A stretch of 64,000 nucleotides of DNA from Vitellaria paradoxa (Eukaryota > Streptophyta > Magnoliopsida > Ericales > Sapotaceae), in NCBI GenBank assembly GCA_019916065.1, contig CM034237.1, positions 19,613,752 through 19,677,751 of the forward strand. Reading direction: 5' to 3'. Position 1 is the first letter of the stretch; each line of letters starts with the position of its first letter. The notes beneath the pieces were generated by a model, which saw only the letters and a program-made list of their open reading frames with translations, was not told where the DNA came from and did not search any database. The position numbers were made by a program, and so were the translations under genes. This document shows, in pieces, positions 11,361 to 23,913 of the stretch.

Positions 11361-11640
11361 AATGTTTATTTTGGTTTTGTCTACCTTCAATGAAGGTAAA
11401 CTGTTTTCAGATATTAACAATTTCATCATAGGTTTGAGTCTATTGACAAAAACTTTGGAGATTATTTTGTAGGAAAAACTATAAAAGCTGATAGGTCTAT
11501 AATAAGCTACTGTCTCAAGGAATGGAACTTTGAGTATAAGAATAATGTTTGTGTGGTTAAGCACTTTGAGCGGGTACCTCTTTGCAAAGAAGTCTTTAAC
11601 AGTTGCAATGGTGTCAGGAACAAACATAGGAGAGAAAACC
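11361..11640 (-). pseudogene. L1-type LINE reverse transcriptase fragment
   Basis: The minus strand encodes an RT N-terminal segment: VKDFFAKRYPLKVLNHTNI, then a YRPIS box, FSYKIISKVFVNRLKP and LISENS. These match the corresponding stretch of the LINE at 51900-52382. The frame carries substitutions in conserved positions and ends in sequence that does not continue the RT, so it is a relic. It is probably the upstream part of the LINE whose 3' end is at 8832-9060. Confidence 0.75.
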
Positions 11641-12289
11641 CAATGATTAAAATCTACATCATAATAGTTAAAAGAGGTAAATGCTTAGAGGATGCATTCC
11701 CTACCAAGCTAAAAATGAGTAAATACTAAAATTTTACCTCTTTTAATTTTGGTTGTTATACTTTATAAAAAAAATAAATTGATTAATATTTCACACTGTT
11801 GAGAGTTAATATTTCCTTTTAAAAAAAAAAAAGAAAAAGTTAATATTAGATTTTCAAAGGATGGAGTAAGAAATAAGAAAATTTGTGATAATAAATGATT
11901 AATAATTACATTTAATGTTTATTCCCTTATCTTCAAACTAAGCGCACTCTTAATCATACAAAATGATGATACTGCATCAAGGACAATTCTACATGATAGG
12001 TTCAATCAATAATATACATAGCTAGAAAACTTCACTATAGGAATTTAATGCATATATTCAAAGAATGAGAAATAAATAGTCTAAAACAATCGGAGTGGTT
12101 TCACAATCATTCGAAGTCAAAAATCTAGAACTTTCGAAAATGTCAATGTGATTGAGACCTTAGAATGTTTGAATAACGGATTGGATGATGAATGGAAGGT
12201 TGATTTTTTTTTTAAAAAAAAAAAGAAAGAGAAAGAAAAAGAACATAAAAAATATCAATATTGAGTACATGTTCTTATTTTATTATTGG
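11641..12289. other. Intergenic stretch, nothing recognised
   Basis: AT-rich, with an A-run at 11820 and an A/G-rich tract near 12200. No gene or repeat boundary found. Confidence 0.5.
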
Positions 12290-12430
12290 ATAAATTGCAC
12301 ATATCCTTCCTAAATATTAGGCTAATTACATATAGACCCTCTGAACACTTAAAATTTACATAGACTTCCTTATTTTCAAAAGTTACTAAACCCCGACCCC
12401 CTTCTATTAGTTTCGAATCTAACTGTGTTA
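12290..12430 (-). repeat. Dispersed repeat, copy 2 (inverted relative to 251-400)
   Basis: On the minus strand it reads from AATAGAAGGGGGTCGGGG through AATAAGGAAGTCTATGTAAA to TTAGGAAGGATATGTGCAA, parallel to 251-400. The two copies face each other across 12 kb. Confidence 0.5.
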
Positions 12431-13117
12431 AAATATTTATTGTGAATATAATTTTACCCTCAAGTTAATTAAATTAATTAAAAATAAAATTAATATAAGT
12501 TTATACATATATACGCTGTAAAATAGAATTTATCTACCAAAATTTAAAATTTCAAGCTATTACATTGTTTTTACTCTTGTAGATTGGAGAATAATGGAGA
12601 CACTATTTTGGTTGAGGATCTTTGTAGGAGACATATATATTTAGATATTAATTTGTATTGACTTAAAAGATTTTGTTTGAAAGATAATTTAGAAATTATG
12701 ACACTAATAGCATTTGTAAATTTAATACAACTTATTATTTTATATATTTTGTTTAGTAAAAAAATATATTACTATTTTTTTTGAATTACTTGGCATTAAA
12801 AGTAATGATATATTTAATGAATGTATTTGATTGGGTTCAAGGATTTATGCATTTATGAAAAATTGAAAGTTCTGTGTACAAGACTTTTAGCAATGATCAT
12901 AAAAAATTTGCAAAACTAATATCTTTTGAGGCAAAACTTTTTGTTGACAAAAATTGTGCTCAAATCTTAAAAAGTAAATTTTTTTCCACCGATATTTCGT
13001 TGCTAATTATATAATCTTTACCAACGAAACCAACGAAATAGCATTTAGTTGTTAAAAGTATTTTAAGACCAGTTTTTAGAGATGAATTAGTGATGAAGCA
13101 ACTTTCGTTGCAAAAAC
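12431..13117. other. AT-rich host DNA next to the CACTA insertion
   Basis: No gene. The last ~130 bases contain several TTTCGTTG/CAACGAAA motifs in both orientations, suggesting that the CACTA element landed in an older palindromic transposon. Confidence 0.4.
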
Positions 13118-13120
13118 CTT

Positions 13121-13535
13121 CACTAGTAGAAAAAAAAGCATTAGCGACCGCCACTGGTAGTCGCTAATAGAAATTAAGCGGTCGTTAATACCCTTTAGCG
13201 ACCGCTTAGCAACACCTACTAGCTGGCTGCCGAAACTTCGTCGCTATTGACTAAGTGGCGGTCACTAATATTAGTGACCGCCAATATTAGCGACCACTTA
13301 TGTGACCGCGGAGGGTGGATGTATGAAATTATTAGCGACCACCACTGGTAGTTTTAGCAACTGCCGCGACCGTCGCTATTTGCTAAAAGTCTTTTTAGCA
13401 ACCGCCACAAAAAGTCATTTTTTGCGACTGTCACTTCTACTTTTAGCGACCGCTTTGGCAGTCACTAAAAGTGATTTCGCTGACAACTTATATGTGACTT
13501 GGGGGCTTTTTAGCGACCGCTAATATTAATTAAAT
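13121..13535. repeat. CACTA left terminal inverted repeat and sub-terminal motif array
   Basis: After the CACTAGTAGAA terminus there are about a dozen copies of AGCGACCGC or its near matches in direct and inverted orientation, ending near 13528. The base composition is sharply GC-richer than the surroundings. These are probably binding sites for the element's TnpA-like protein. Confidence 0.8.
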
Positions 13536-13917
13536 TTTTTTTTCATTTTTTAGTTAATTTTTGTCATTTGATTCTTGTACCTATACCTGTTTCATAAAGT
13601 TTTATAAAACTAAATATGAAATTAAAGTAAACCATTTACATACACACAATAAAAAAATAAGCTAATAAAAAAATTTTCATTTTTATAAATACATGTGTAG
13701 TGTTTTTGAATTACAAAAAAAAGGAAGAGTTCTTATACAATTTTAAAGAAAAAGGAAAAAAATAAAACAACGATGTCCACTGTAGTACTAGTCAATCAAC
13801 CTGAAAAAAAAATTTATTAGTCAACAAAATTGTAAATATAAATAAAATTCTGTAAAATTAATATTAAGAGTGATATAGTTAAAAAATTTTAAATTAAGAA
13901 ACATTTTGTATGATTTT
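13536..13917. other. CACTA interior, AT-rich, no gene
   Basis: Simple AT-rich sequence between the left sub-terminal array and the satellite block. Confidence 0.5.
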
Positions 13918-15120
13918 GGGCACCCCGGGCCTCCGATTCACGTGCCGTTCATTCCGACAGGTCACTAATGGTCCAAAGATTGTGCCGCTCGAGTTTGATG
14001 GGCATCGAAGCTCTCCTGTTTGGTTTGGGCCGTTAGAGGGCAATTTTGAGTTCTAAGTTCCAAATTTCAACTTAAATGTACTTTCAAGTGTTCTGGACGC
14101 CCCGAGCATCAAATTCACGTGCCATTCATTCCGACAGGTCACTAATGGACCAAAATTGTGCCCCTTGAGTTTGCCTGGCATCAGAGCCCGTCTGCTTGGT
14201 TTGGGCCATTAGAGGGCAACTTTTGGTTTCTAAGTGTCAAAGTTTCAACTTAAACGTAATTTCAAGGGTTTTTGGCACCCCGAGTGTCAGATTCCTATGC
14301 TGTTGGATTCCCATGCCGTTCATTCCGACAAGTCAGTAATGGTCCAAAGATCGTGCTTCTTGAGTTTGAAGGACATCAGAGCCCGTCTACTCAATTTGGG
14401 CCTTTAGAGAGCAACTTCTGAGTTCTAAGTTTCAAGTTTCAACTTAAATATATTTTCAACTTTTTCGGGCACTACAAGCGTTGGATTCGCATGCCGTTCA
14501 TTCAGACAGGTCAATAATGGTCTAAAGATCATTCACCTTGAGTTTGATGGGCATCAGAGCCCATCTGCTTGGTTTGGGCTATTAGAAGGTAACTTTTAGT
14601 TTCTAAGTGTCAAAGTTTCAAGTTAAACATAATTTCAAGGGTTTTGGGCACCCCAGGTGTCGGATTCATGCACCGTTCATTTTGACAAGTCAGTAATGGT
14701 CCAAAGATCGTGCTCCTTGTGTTTGAAGGGCATCGGAGCCCGTCTACTCAATTTGGGCCATTAGAGGGTAACTTTTTAGTTCTAAGTTTCAAGTTTCAAC
14801 TTAAACATATTTTCAACTTTTTCAGGCACCTTGGGCATCAGATTCGCATGCGGTTCATTTGGACAGGTCAATAATGGTCCAAATATCATTCCCCTCGAGT
14901 TTGACGGGTATCGGAGCCCATCTGCTTGGTTTTGGCTATTAGAGAGCAACTTTTGGTTTGTAAGTGTCAAAGTTTTAACTTAAATGTAATTTCAAAAGTT
15001 CCGGGCACCGTATGTGTCAGTTTCTAAGTTAAAACTTAAACATACTTTCAACTTAAACGTACATTCGATTTCTAAGTGTCAAAGTTGGAAGTTTTTATGT
15101 TTGAAAATTTATAAATTGTT
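13918..15120 (+). repeat. ~178-bp satellite array with dimeric (A-B) order inside the CACTA element
   Basis: Units marked by GGGCACCCC-like starts have their C at 13921, 14098, 14276, 14470, 14649, 14827 and 15006. Spacings are 177-179 bp, except one of 194 with a ~15-bp insertion. Units 1, 3 and 5 share GAGTTCTAAGTTTCAAGTTT-like 3' parts. Units 2, 4 and 6 instead share TTTCTAAGTGTCAAAGTTT followed by AATTTCAAGGG, so the real period is a ~356-bp dimer. The last unit is truncated. No open frame spans the units. This is a tandem array carried within a DNA transposon. Confidence 0.9.
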
Positions 15121-15195
15121 TTAGTGTTTCTATGTCAAGATTTCTAATTTCTAAGCATCAAAATTATTAACTTTTGAACTTTTTCCTTAATGTGC

Positions 15196-15198
<3 letters not shown>

Positions 15199-15234
<36 letters not shown>
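15199..15234 (+). repeat. (AAT)n microsatellite
   Basis: Twelve ATA/AAT units. Confidence 0.95.
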
Positions 15235-15236
<2 letters not shown>

Positions 15237-15324
15237 CTATAGATAAAATTGAAATCTTAAATTTACATAATAAATTGAAGTAGATATAGTTAAATTATCT
15301 TAGAGTTAGAAAACATAAACTTAT

Positions 15325-17331
15325 ACCTGATGCTGATCATCCGAGCCTACTGGATCATGCATGCCCTCACCCACGGACTCGTGTCTCACTTGGTGACCAC
15401 TGCCAGTATCTGGAGCCTACAATGTGGCGATATATAATTAACAGGAAACATAAATATATATTCCAAATGCAATTGAATTAAATTAAACTACAAAATGTGT
15501 AATTATTAACCTGAGTCTGAATCGGTGGATCAGAAGTTTCAGCTGTGGGGATACGACCTTGCGCTAGTCACTACTCTAGCTCTGCAAGCTGTACCTGCAC
15601 CTGAGCCTGGACCTGGGCTTGCATCTGTACCTTCATCTACACCTGGATATCCTTTACTCGCGCATCCATCTGCTGGCGAAGAGATTGGATCAACTCGTCC
15701 ACTTCCTCATCAGTACGTAAGCGTGAGTCTTAGGACGAATTGACTCTGGATGACTCTGCTTGCACAATGGTAGAACGTGGTATGCTTGTGCTATATGTCA
15801 GTGTGTATCCACGCCCATCCTGGCCAATGATAGCGTGGAATATCTCATCTCGCCTAGCAGGCACCTGCCGCTCTTCCTCTGGTAGCTGTGCCAACTGAGT
15901 ATTAAACTAGGCCTATGTATTATTTAGAACTAAATTAAAAGGTAATTTAATAAATCTCATAATATGTAAATAAAATTACTGCGTATAGATAAATACTTAC
16001 TACAAGAGCTGCAATCTCAGGGTGTTCGAGTCTACGACTCGCCATCCACATAGACATCCGATCGGTGAGCGCACCTTCCTCACATAACTGTTGAAGGACA
16101 AATTATATGAGATATATATATATAGCTATGAACTGCTAAGAAATTGAATAGCATGTATGGTCTAATATGAAAGTTTACCTGGTTTCGGACCTGTGTAACG
16201 TGTTGACTGCCAAGACTGTGAGGAGCGCCCTGCATCGAGCGGTTTTGGAAATTCTGTTCTGCCTCTTCCTACGTTTATTTTTGAATGAAATGTTTACAAT
16301 TTTTTTTAATTATTAAATGAAATTAGAAATATAGTGTGAACTATTCACCCTCGCCCCCTTGCTCGACCAGTACCGGACCAGCTCAGGCCACTGTAAGGGA
16401 AGAACGCCCCTCGGGACTCGCTGAAGAAGGTCTGGGGCATCTATGTTTTTCTGCCAATGCTCTTTCTTCACGTTGCTCTTGTGATCTTTCCACAACTTTC
16501 GTCACTTTCCTATGCAAACTGGCCGGAAGTTATCAGGACACGACCTCAAATTATCCTGAGTAGGACAGAAAAATTTTATTAGCCAAGATGTGTTGTAAAT
16601 TGACACATCATATAATAACCGTGAAGTTAAGATAAAAATAAACGTCTTACCTTAACCTCATCCCAAAGTCGATCTAATGTATCTTGAGGGAAGCCAGTCC
16701 AATTGAGCATAGTCAGGGGAAATCTATGTGGGTCCTGTACCATATGGCCTAATTGGCTAATGAACTGGTGAGATCCTGCCCCAACTCGGTGAAATGTGTC
16801 GTCAAATTGCATGTCATAGGGGGTACCCGAATTCCATGAAGGAATCCCTCTAGCAAGGCCCCTGCCCCGGCTAGAAGATATAGTCGTCGTAGTAGAACCT
16901 ATTGACAAGTAGCTCATATTAGTTAAATAAAAATTGAAATTATTTCATATAAATGTTAAACATAAATTTAAAATTATACCACTCTGCCTGGAGGTCGATG
17001 CAGTAGCTGTAGATGGAGAAGGCCCTACTACTGTAGACGGGGAATATCTAGATCGTGCCGGTGCAGATGTCGATAGGGTCGGCCCCTGGGTGGATGGCTG
17101 GACCTAAGGTGATGATGAACTAGGTGTAGGTGTGTGATGCATGGTGGGAGGACCAATTGGTAGCGGCGGTGAGCTGTGGTCCCCTGTAGACGTGGTGGAG
17201 GGACCAACCATAAGCATCGGCCGGCTAAGGTCCCTTGTCGGCATGCGAGCTTGGCCCTGACGCAGTAACTCGTCCATCGTACGCGGACGATCTCTCCTCT
17301 TTCTTCTTGACATATTTGTTTGTGTATTCAT
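15325..17331 (-). pseudogene. CACTA TnpA-like protein gene (plant transposase, Ptta/En-Spm / Transposase_24 type)
   Basis: The minus strand has several exon-sized coding pieces separated by AT-rich introns. The first is a Ser/Thr/Pro-rich N-terminus with MSRRKRRDRPRTMDEL (17331-17104). After a stretch with GRGLARG comes MVQDPHRFPLTMLNWTGFPQ followed by LDRLWDEVK (16905-16650). Then come SCPDNFRPVC and WKDHKSNVKKEHW (16560-16313), NRSMQGAPHSLGSQHV (~16270-16180), LTDRMSMWMASRRLEHPE (~16090-16010), and an EERQVPARRDEIFHAIIGQD piece with a Gln-rich coiled tail (15900-15520). A short last exon lies at 15418-15330. Stops interrupt it at 17104 (TAG) and inside the DNFRPVC exon. The family role is binding sub-terminal repeats. 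Exon borders are approximate. Confidence 0.7.
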
Positions 17332-17409
17332 AACATAAATAAATTACACTCAATGACTAAAACCATTCTTAAACAAAAAGTTAAACATATCCTTAAAAAT
17401 TGGAAGGAA

Positions 17410-20400
17410 AAAAGTGAACAACCCTTCATCAATCATGCAAGTCAATAATATCTACTTTAACGGTCTCTCTAACCCAGTTGACATCATCATCACGTTGAAC
17501 AATTATATTTTCGTTGAGAGTTTGTTGGGCAAATGCATCAATAACTGGCTTGTCACATTCGATTTGATACACCCCCTCCTTGACATTTTAACTACAACTT
17601 GCCAGATAGGATTCATTGGATCTCTAACATAGTAAACTTACTCAGCTTGCGAGGCCAATATGTATGGTTCATTATTTATTCGCTCATCTCGATATAACAA
17701 ATTCTTAAAATTTACCAATGTAAATTGGTACTTATCCACTTTAGTCCCACGGATTGGATAAACCTAGTCAGACTTGAATAACAAAAATTTTAACCTGTGG
17801 TTGTATATAATTTCAATAATATCTTTTAATTGGCCATAGTAATAACCTACATCAACAAAAGGACAACCAAGACAGCTATTTTGTGTTGCTCATTTCTCAT
17901 CTACTTCCCTGATATGAAATCGAAACTCGTTGACATCACAAGTTGTGTAACGTCGTGCTGTTATAAGCAGACCATCATCTAGTTGGTTCATTTCATTGGT
18001 CAACATACCATCGCTTGTTTGTCGTAAATTGTACACCTACATAATTCATATAGTCATTAAATTAAGTTGCATGAATCTCATATGATATGAACAAATTGAA
18101 GCACATATAACTATATCTATACATACGTAATTCTTGAACCAATCGTGAAATGTTTGAAAATGGGACTGTCGAATTTGATTTTCTGTAGCACGAGGCATAT
18201 CCCGTTTGAGCTCATCAATGTGTGTCCTGCAATGCAGAATAACACGTGTTAATGATGAGCATGAATATTTAGATAGGAAATGAAAAAGTTAAATATATGC
18301 ATGTCGTTGACTTACTAGATCAATGCCACAACTGATAGCGTGTCGAACAATACGTAGCGATGAGCTTGAATCCACTCGATGCTATCTAGATCAAACATTG
18401 TGCCCTCTCCAATAGGACAGTCATTAATACGTGACGGCCTATCTAGTTTGGTTTCAACATCATTAAGATATGCAGCGCAGAAATTGGGGCACTCATTCAT
18501 CAAATAACCCTTGGCTATCGATGCCTCTAGATGAGCTCTGTTACTCACATACCGTTTCAATGTATTCATGTACCTCTCAATCGGATACATCCACCTAAAT
18601 TGGACAGGACCACCAAGAAAGGCTTCATCTGTTAAATGTATGGTCAAGTGGACCATTACATCAAAAAATGACGGTGGAAAAACTTCTCTAAATGACACAA
18701 TGTTAGTGCAATCCTATCCTGCAGCCTTTTCAAATCATTTGTGCGATGAACCCTTGAACACAGTTGTCTGAAGAAATTACTCATCTCAATCAATGGCTCA
18801 ACGATATTCTTAGGTAAACAATTTCGAATTGAAATAAGAATTAGTTGTTGAATGAGAATGTGATTATCATGACTCTTTAAACCTTGTAAAGTTCTTTCTT
18901 TCATGTTCACACGCTTAGACATATTAGAACAATAGCCGTCAGGCACCTTAACCCCCTTTAAAATGAAAAGGAATGCCTCTTTCTTGTCTCTACTCATCAT
19001 GTATTGTGCGGAGGCATGTATGCCTTGTTAGATTCTCTCAACTGTAAGTGCAGCAGTTTTCTCAAGCTCATTTTCTGTAAATCACGACGAGCATAAGGAC
19101 TCTTAACCCCCTTTAAAATGAAAAGGAATGCCTCTTTCTTGTCTCTACTCATCATGTATTGTGCGGAGGCATGTATGCCTTGTTAGATTCTCTCAACTGT
19201 AAGTGCAGCAGTTTTCTCAAGCTCATTTTCTGTAAATCACGACGAGCATTAGGACTCTCTTTCGACTTACCCTTGACACCGAGAATGATCCATAATATAT
19301 TATCACACACATTTTTCTCAATATGAATAACATCTAAGTTGTGTCTCAATATGTTGTCTTTCCAGTACGGTAACTCATAGAAAATACTTTTCTTCTTCCA
19401 GTTATGACTGCGCTTTTTGTTCGCACCAGGAATAGAGGGTAGTGGGGGGGTCAACAGATCTTGGAAATCATATACTGTGCATATTTGCTCCTGCTGAAGT
19501 TATGATAACAAATCAACCCCAGTCATTATCTGTAGTGCTGGACCATATTCCTGAGTGCCATCAAATGACACTTTCTACCTTCTGAACCTATGCAATGGGG
19601 GTAGAAAACGTTTGTGACCCGTGTATGCCCACTTTTTACTATGTTTTAGCCAGGTTGACTTTTTACTCTAAATGCAACAAGGACATGCAAATTCCTCCTT
19701 CCTGCTCCAACCTAACAAATTTGCATACGCAGGGAAGTCGTTAATTGTCCACAACAATGCAGCACAAAGTTTGAACATTTCATTTTGCTTCAAAGTCAAA
19801 GGTCATCACACCTTCGGCCCATAATTCATTCAACTCGTCAATCAAAGCTGCATATACACATCAATTTTATCCCCGGGGCCTCTGGGTCCATCAATAAGAG
19901 TGTATAGGATTAGAAGAGGTTGTTTCATACATAACCAAAGAGGAAGATTATATGGAACCAACACCACCAGCCATGTACTATGATTTGCCCCAGTCATGGA
20001 CCTGAAAGGGTTAAAACCATCTGCAGCCAGGCCAAGCCGCACACTACGACTATCTAAGGCGAAGTCAGGATGCCTCCTATCAAAATCTTTCCATGCCGGA
20101 GAGTCAGCTGGGTGCATTAACTTATCATTTTCCCTACTATTCTCTACATGCCATCTCATCAGTTTAGAAATTTTAGACGACGTGAAGAGTCTCTTCAACC
20201 TTAGCTTAAGTAGAAAATATCGCACTTGTTTTACAGCGACAAGCTTCCCACGATTCAAACTCGTTGAACTACTCTGACGATTCTGACCGACCCCATCGTC
20301 CTTCCATTTTGAAGCTTTACACACAATGCACGTATCAAGGTGGGCATTCTCATTTCTAAATAACATACAATTGTTTGGGCATGCATCCAATGTCTCATAT

Positions 20401-21032
20401 GTGAAACCTAAGTTTTCAGTTAACTTGCGAGTATGGTAATATGACTCAACGAGCTTTGCACCGAATGGGAGCACTCTTTGCAATAACTAGAGTAGCATGT
20501 CGAAGGATGTGTCCGTCCACTGATTCAAAGCCTTCAAGTGTAACAACTCCACAATGAATGATAACTTACTGAAAGTCATACATTCAGGATACAATTCTGT
20601 TTGTGCATCATCAAGAATTTCAAAATACCTCACAGCTTCTTCATCTGCACCTAAGGGAGGATTACTCCCACCCGCCCCATTAGTCTCACAACTACTATCT
20701 TCGGGTGCTAACCCGCACGTGATATCATTTAGCATCGCAATCATCGGATCAACTGTCGTAACATCAACCTCCATCTCAAGGCTTTTCTCTCAGCGACAAG
20801 AAACATACTCTTCTCCATGTTTAATCCAATTCTTGTAATTTTTCAAAAACCCATTCAGAATCAAATGCTCCTACACAATATCTCGTGTGTAGTAATAAAG
20901 ATTCGCACATTTTCTACAGGGACAACTGGCGTACTCGCTGTCAAACCCATTGGTGAAGGCAATGAACTGCTTAATCCCCTCCACATATTCCCTGGACGTC
21001 CTAGTCCGCAAATTAATCCAACTCTTATCCAT
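17410..21032 (-). pseudogene. CACTA TnpD-like transposase gene (TNP2 type), broken
   Basis: The start is an ATG at 21032. Domains in order are: a transposase-associated N-terminus (MDKSWINLRTRTSREYVEG, CPCRKCAN and HGEEY, 21032-20800); the Transposase_21 core with RWHVENSRENDKLMHPADSP, FALDSRSVRLGLAADGFNPF and YNLPLWLCMKQP (20483-19842); a piece with ELPYWKDNILRHNLDVIHI then EKNVCDN (19454-19152); the DUF4218-like part with KVPDGYCSNMSKRVN, GLKSHD and VHLTIHLTDEAF (19000-18315); a small exon with HIDELKRDMPRA (18228-18127); and a DUF4216-like end with TKVDKYQFTLVNF and VYYVRDP (18040-17410). Stops interrupt the N-terminus twice, then 20487, ~19560-19690, ~17765 and ~17630. A 155-bp internal duplication and a frameshift near 18680 add to this. 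The protein is not produced. Confidence 0.88.
18947..19256 (-). repeat. 155-bp tandem duplication inside the TnpD-like gene
   Basis: The segment starting CTTAACCCCCTTTAAAATG (18947) is repeated at 19102 with very few changes. Because 155 is not divisible by three, it shifts the reading frame between the EKNVCDN part and the DUF4218-like part. It occurred after the gene was already in this copy, since both halves remain nearly identical. Confidence 0.92.
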
Positions 21033-22686
21033 ATCGCTAAGTATTTCTGTGAAAGTTCGATCTGAGCAAATATATTAGCTTAAGAGATCGTGCATCATGC
21101 AATTTACCTAGCCCTAAACTTTAAACTTCTCACTGCAGGGTGGTTGGTCCTATCCTATTCGAGAATGCACGATCCATCATATGTCCTCAACAACTCAAAT
21201 GCTATCTCCTCTTGTTAGACAAAATTTTGGCAGTATGCTTGCGTGGTTCTCCAAGTACACGACATAGAAACGATATAATTCATATCTATGTATGCACCCA
21301 GAGAACAGCATGACATAAATCGAAACTTTATCTAACATCGAACTTGCATGAGTTGTTGGGGGATCACTGCATTCCCAAACTATCCAAACTGGACCATTCA
21401 AGAACCGTGTACGTCAATCTCCACTTATGCATCGCAAGAGCAACAAATATAGTCATAGGACTAATCCGTTGCATCGAAGATGACTAAACAGGTGCTATAC
21501 ACAATTCTCGAACGGGTCTAGGTTTCACTAATGTATGCAAATGAATAAAAGTTATAATGAAAGGTTCACAAACAATGAAATCTTCAAATATAAAAATATC
21601 ATTAAGTTGTTGTAAATTTGTTTGCTATCATTAACAAACCTAAAATTTAACCCTTGATACTTATAGCTTTCGAACTTTAATCATATCTTCTTATTTTCTA
21701 ACTTGTTACTAAGTTTGTTGTCTATTATTGGTTTATGTAATATCTAATCAATTGGATTTAGATTTGAATTTTGATTACATTGGGCCTAAGCATTTATTGC
21801 ATTGGACTGGACCCAAATAATAAATATTAGATTAATGATTAGGACCAAATAAGAATTAGTTTCAATTATTATTTTCAAAGAGTTTTCTTTAAGTAATTTA
21901 ATAAAGGTTTATTAAAGATAATCTTAATTCTCTCACTCTTCTTATCTTTTGGATTGGATTTGGCTTTGAATTGGATTCGGCCTAAGCATATATTAGATTG
22001 GATTGGACCTAATCAATAAATATTGAATTGTGCTAGGCCCAACTAAGAATTATTTTTAATTGTTATTTTGGAAGAGTTTTCTTAATTTAATTTAATAATT
22101 AATTTAATGATTTGTTAAATGACAGACAAAATAATTAATTAATTTTAGGATATGTAGCACCAACTCGAAAATGATAGACAAAATAATTCACTTTTTTAAG
22201 AAAATAATTTGTTACTTAACATTGTTTTGAATATAGAAATAATTTAATTTTAATTTATAAAAAGTTGACTACAAGGAGAACGTTATTTTTGCCTTTAATA
22301 AACCAAATGCTTAAATTAAAAATATTTAAAACAAATAATGAATAAAACAATACATTGACATGTAAATTTGCAGCATATTGAAAATGATAGCATCTATTTG
22401 ATTATAACAGGAATGAAGACCGACCAGGGGAAATTTCTAAAAGCCAAATGCCTATGCTAAATCTAGAGTATTGCTTCAATTTCAAACACATGATAGTTAG
22501 CTAATTGTTGTAAGTTATAGTAGTTGTCTAACTATATGTCCCATGAAAGCATAATATGGACCAAGTAGTGCTTAAAGTGACTAATAGAATTTATGTTGTG
22601 TGTACTTCCCAATGGTTAAATTCCATAGCTAGTAATAAAGAGAACCAAACTCTCAAGCATAAGATGTGAAGGTTTTGAAATGCTAA
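21033..22686. other. CACTA interior upstream of the TnpD-like gene
   Basis: No gene recognised. A ~130-bp block with GGCCTAAGCAT, TTGGACC and AATAAATATT occurs twice, offset ~196 bases (21755-21905 and 21950-22095). The segment just upstream of 21032 probably contains the leader and promoter of the transposase gene, but no motif is clear. Confidence 0.5.
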
Positions 22687-23910
22687 GGCCACATTTGGTA
22701 ACGTTTTCATTTTCTGTTTTTATGTTGATGTTTTTAAAATTTTGTAAACTCGTAACAGAAACATGTTTGATAGATATGTTTACGTTTTTTTTTTTGTTTC
22801 CAAAAAAATGAAAATATAAATAGAAAAAAAATATTTTCACTCTGGTTTCTTTTCTATTGTTAATATTTTGTTAATTTTAAAACTTTGTCTATTTCTGTTA
22901 CATTACATAAAAATAAATTATTTTATTCAAATATTTTATTAAAATAGGTTATTTTAATAAATAATATAATTAAATTCAGTAAATTAAATTAATTATATAA
23001 ATTGATATAAATTATTTCTAATAAATAAAAAACTAAATTAATTAATTTAATTTATTTTAATAATTAATTATTGCTAAATTATCTTAAATAAATATCATAA
23101 TTACTTTATTTAATTTAATAATTCAATTAATTTATATAAAATAATTAACAATAAATAATAAATTATATTAATTTTTAATTTAATTTAATTTAATAATAAT
23201 TATTAAATTAATTTAAATAAATATCATAATCAATTTAATTTAATAAATTATTTTAATTAAATATCATAATCAATTTAATTTATGATTTAATATAATAATT
23301 ATTATTATTAAATTATTTTAATTAAATTATTGTAAATTATTAAATTTAATTTAATAATTTAATTTAACTTAATAATTATTATTAAATTATTTTAAATAAA
23401 TATCATAATTAATTCAATTAATGATTTAATTAATTTAATTTATATAAAATATAATTTATTAAATTATTTTAATAAATAATTAAATGAATTTAATTAATTT
23501 AAAAACAAATAATTTAATTTAATAATTAATCTAATTTAATTATTCATTTAATATGAAATATATTTTATTAAATTATTTTTAATAAATAATATAATTTGAT
23601 ATAATTTAATATATTTTATATTTATTGAATTAAATGATTTTAATAAATAATTACTGTATTAATTTATTTAATTATATTAAATAAATTAAATTAATATAAA
23701 ATATATTTTATTAAGTTCTATTAATTTTTTAAAACTAATAAAATTAAATATTTTGTAAAATAAAAAATTAATAATTATAAAAAAACTTGCATTTCCAAAC
23801 GTAATTTAAGTTTTCATTTTAGAAAAAATAAACGGCAACAAAAAATAAAAAACACAAAATGACAACTGAAAAATAATAACAAAAAAACGACAGCATTGTT
23901 AAACAGGCCC
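22687..23910 (+). mobile_element. Harbinger-like AT-rich element nested in the CACTA transposon
   Basis: The left end GGCCACATTTGGTAACG and the right end (inward GGGCCTGTTTAACAATG) form imperfect terminal inverted repeats. TAA flanks both sides (22684-22686 and 23911-23913). TWA target duplications and GGGCCTGTTTGG-like ends are typical of PIF/Harbinger-type MITEs. The interior is almost pure A+T built from TTAATTTAA motifs and has no gene. Part of it (near 22840-23000) resembles 54930-55080. Confidence 0.65.
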
Positions 23911-23913
23911 TAA

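Noticed and set aside
13300..13530. Plus-strand frame in the CACTA left end, and the regular GCGACCGC spacing as a possible CRISPR-like array
   Set aside because: The repeats occur in both orientations at irregular spacing and sit directly inside a transposon terminus. They are sub-terminal binding motifs.
22900..23720. Dense TTAATTTAA palindromes as a possible replication origin or matrix attachment region
   Set aside because: The tract lies between inverted repeats with TAA duplications, so it is explained as the interior of an AT-rich MITE. No independent evidence for another role.
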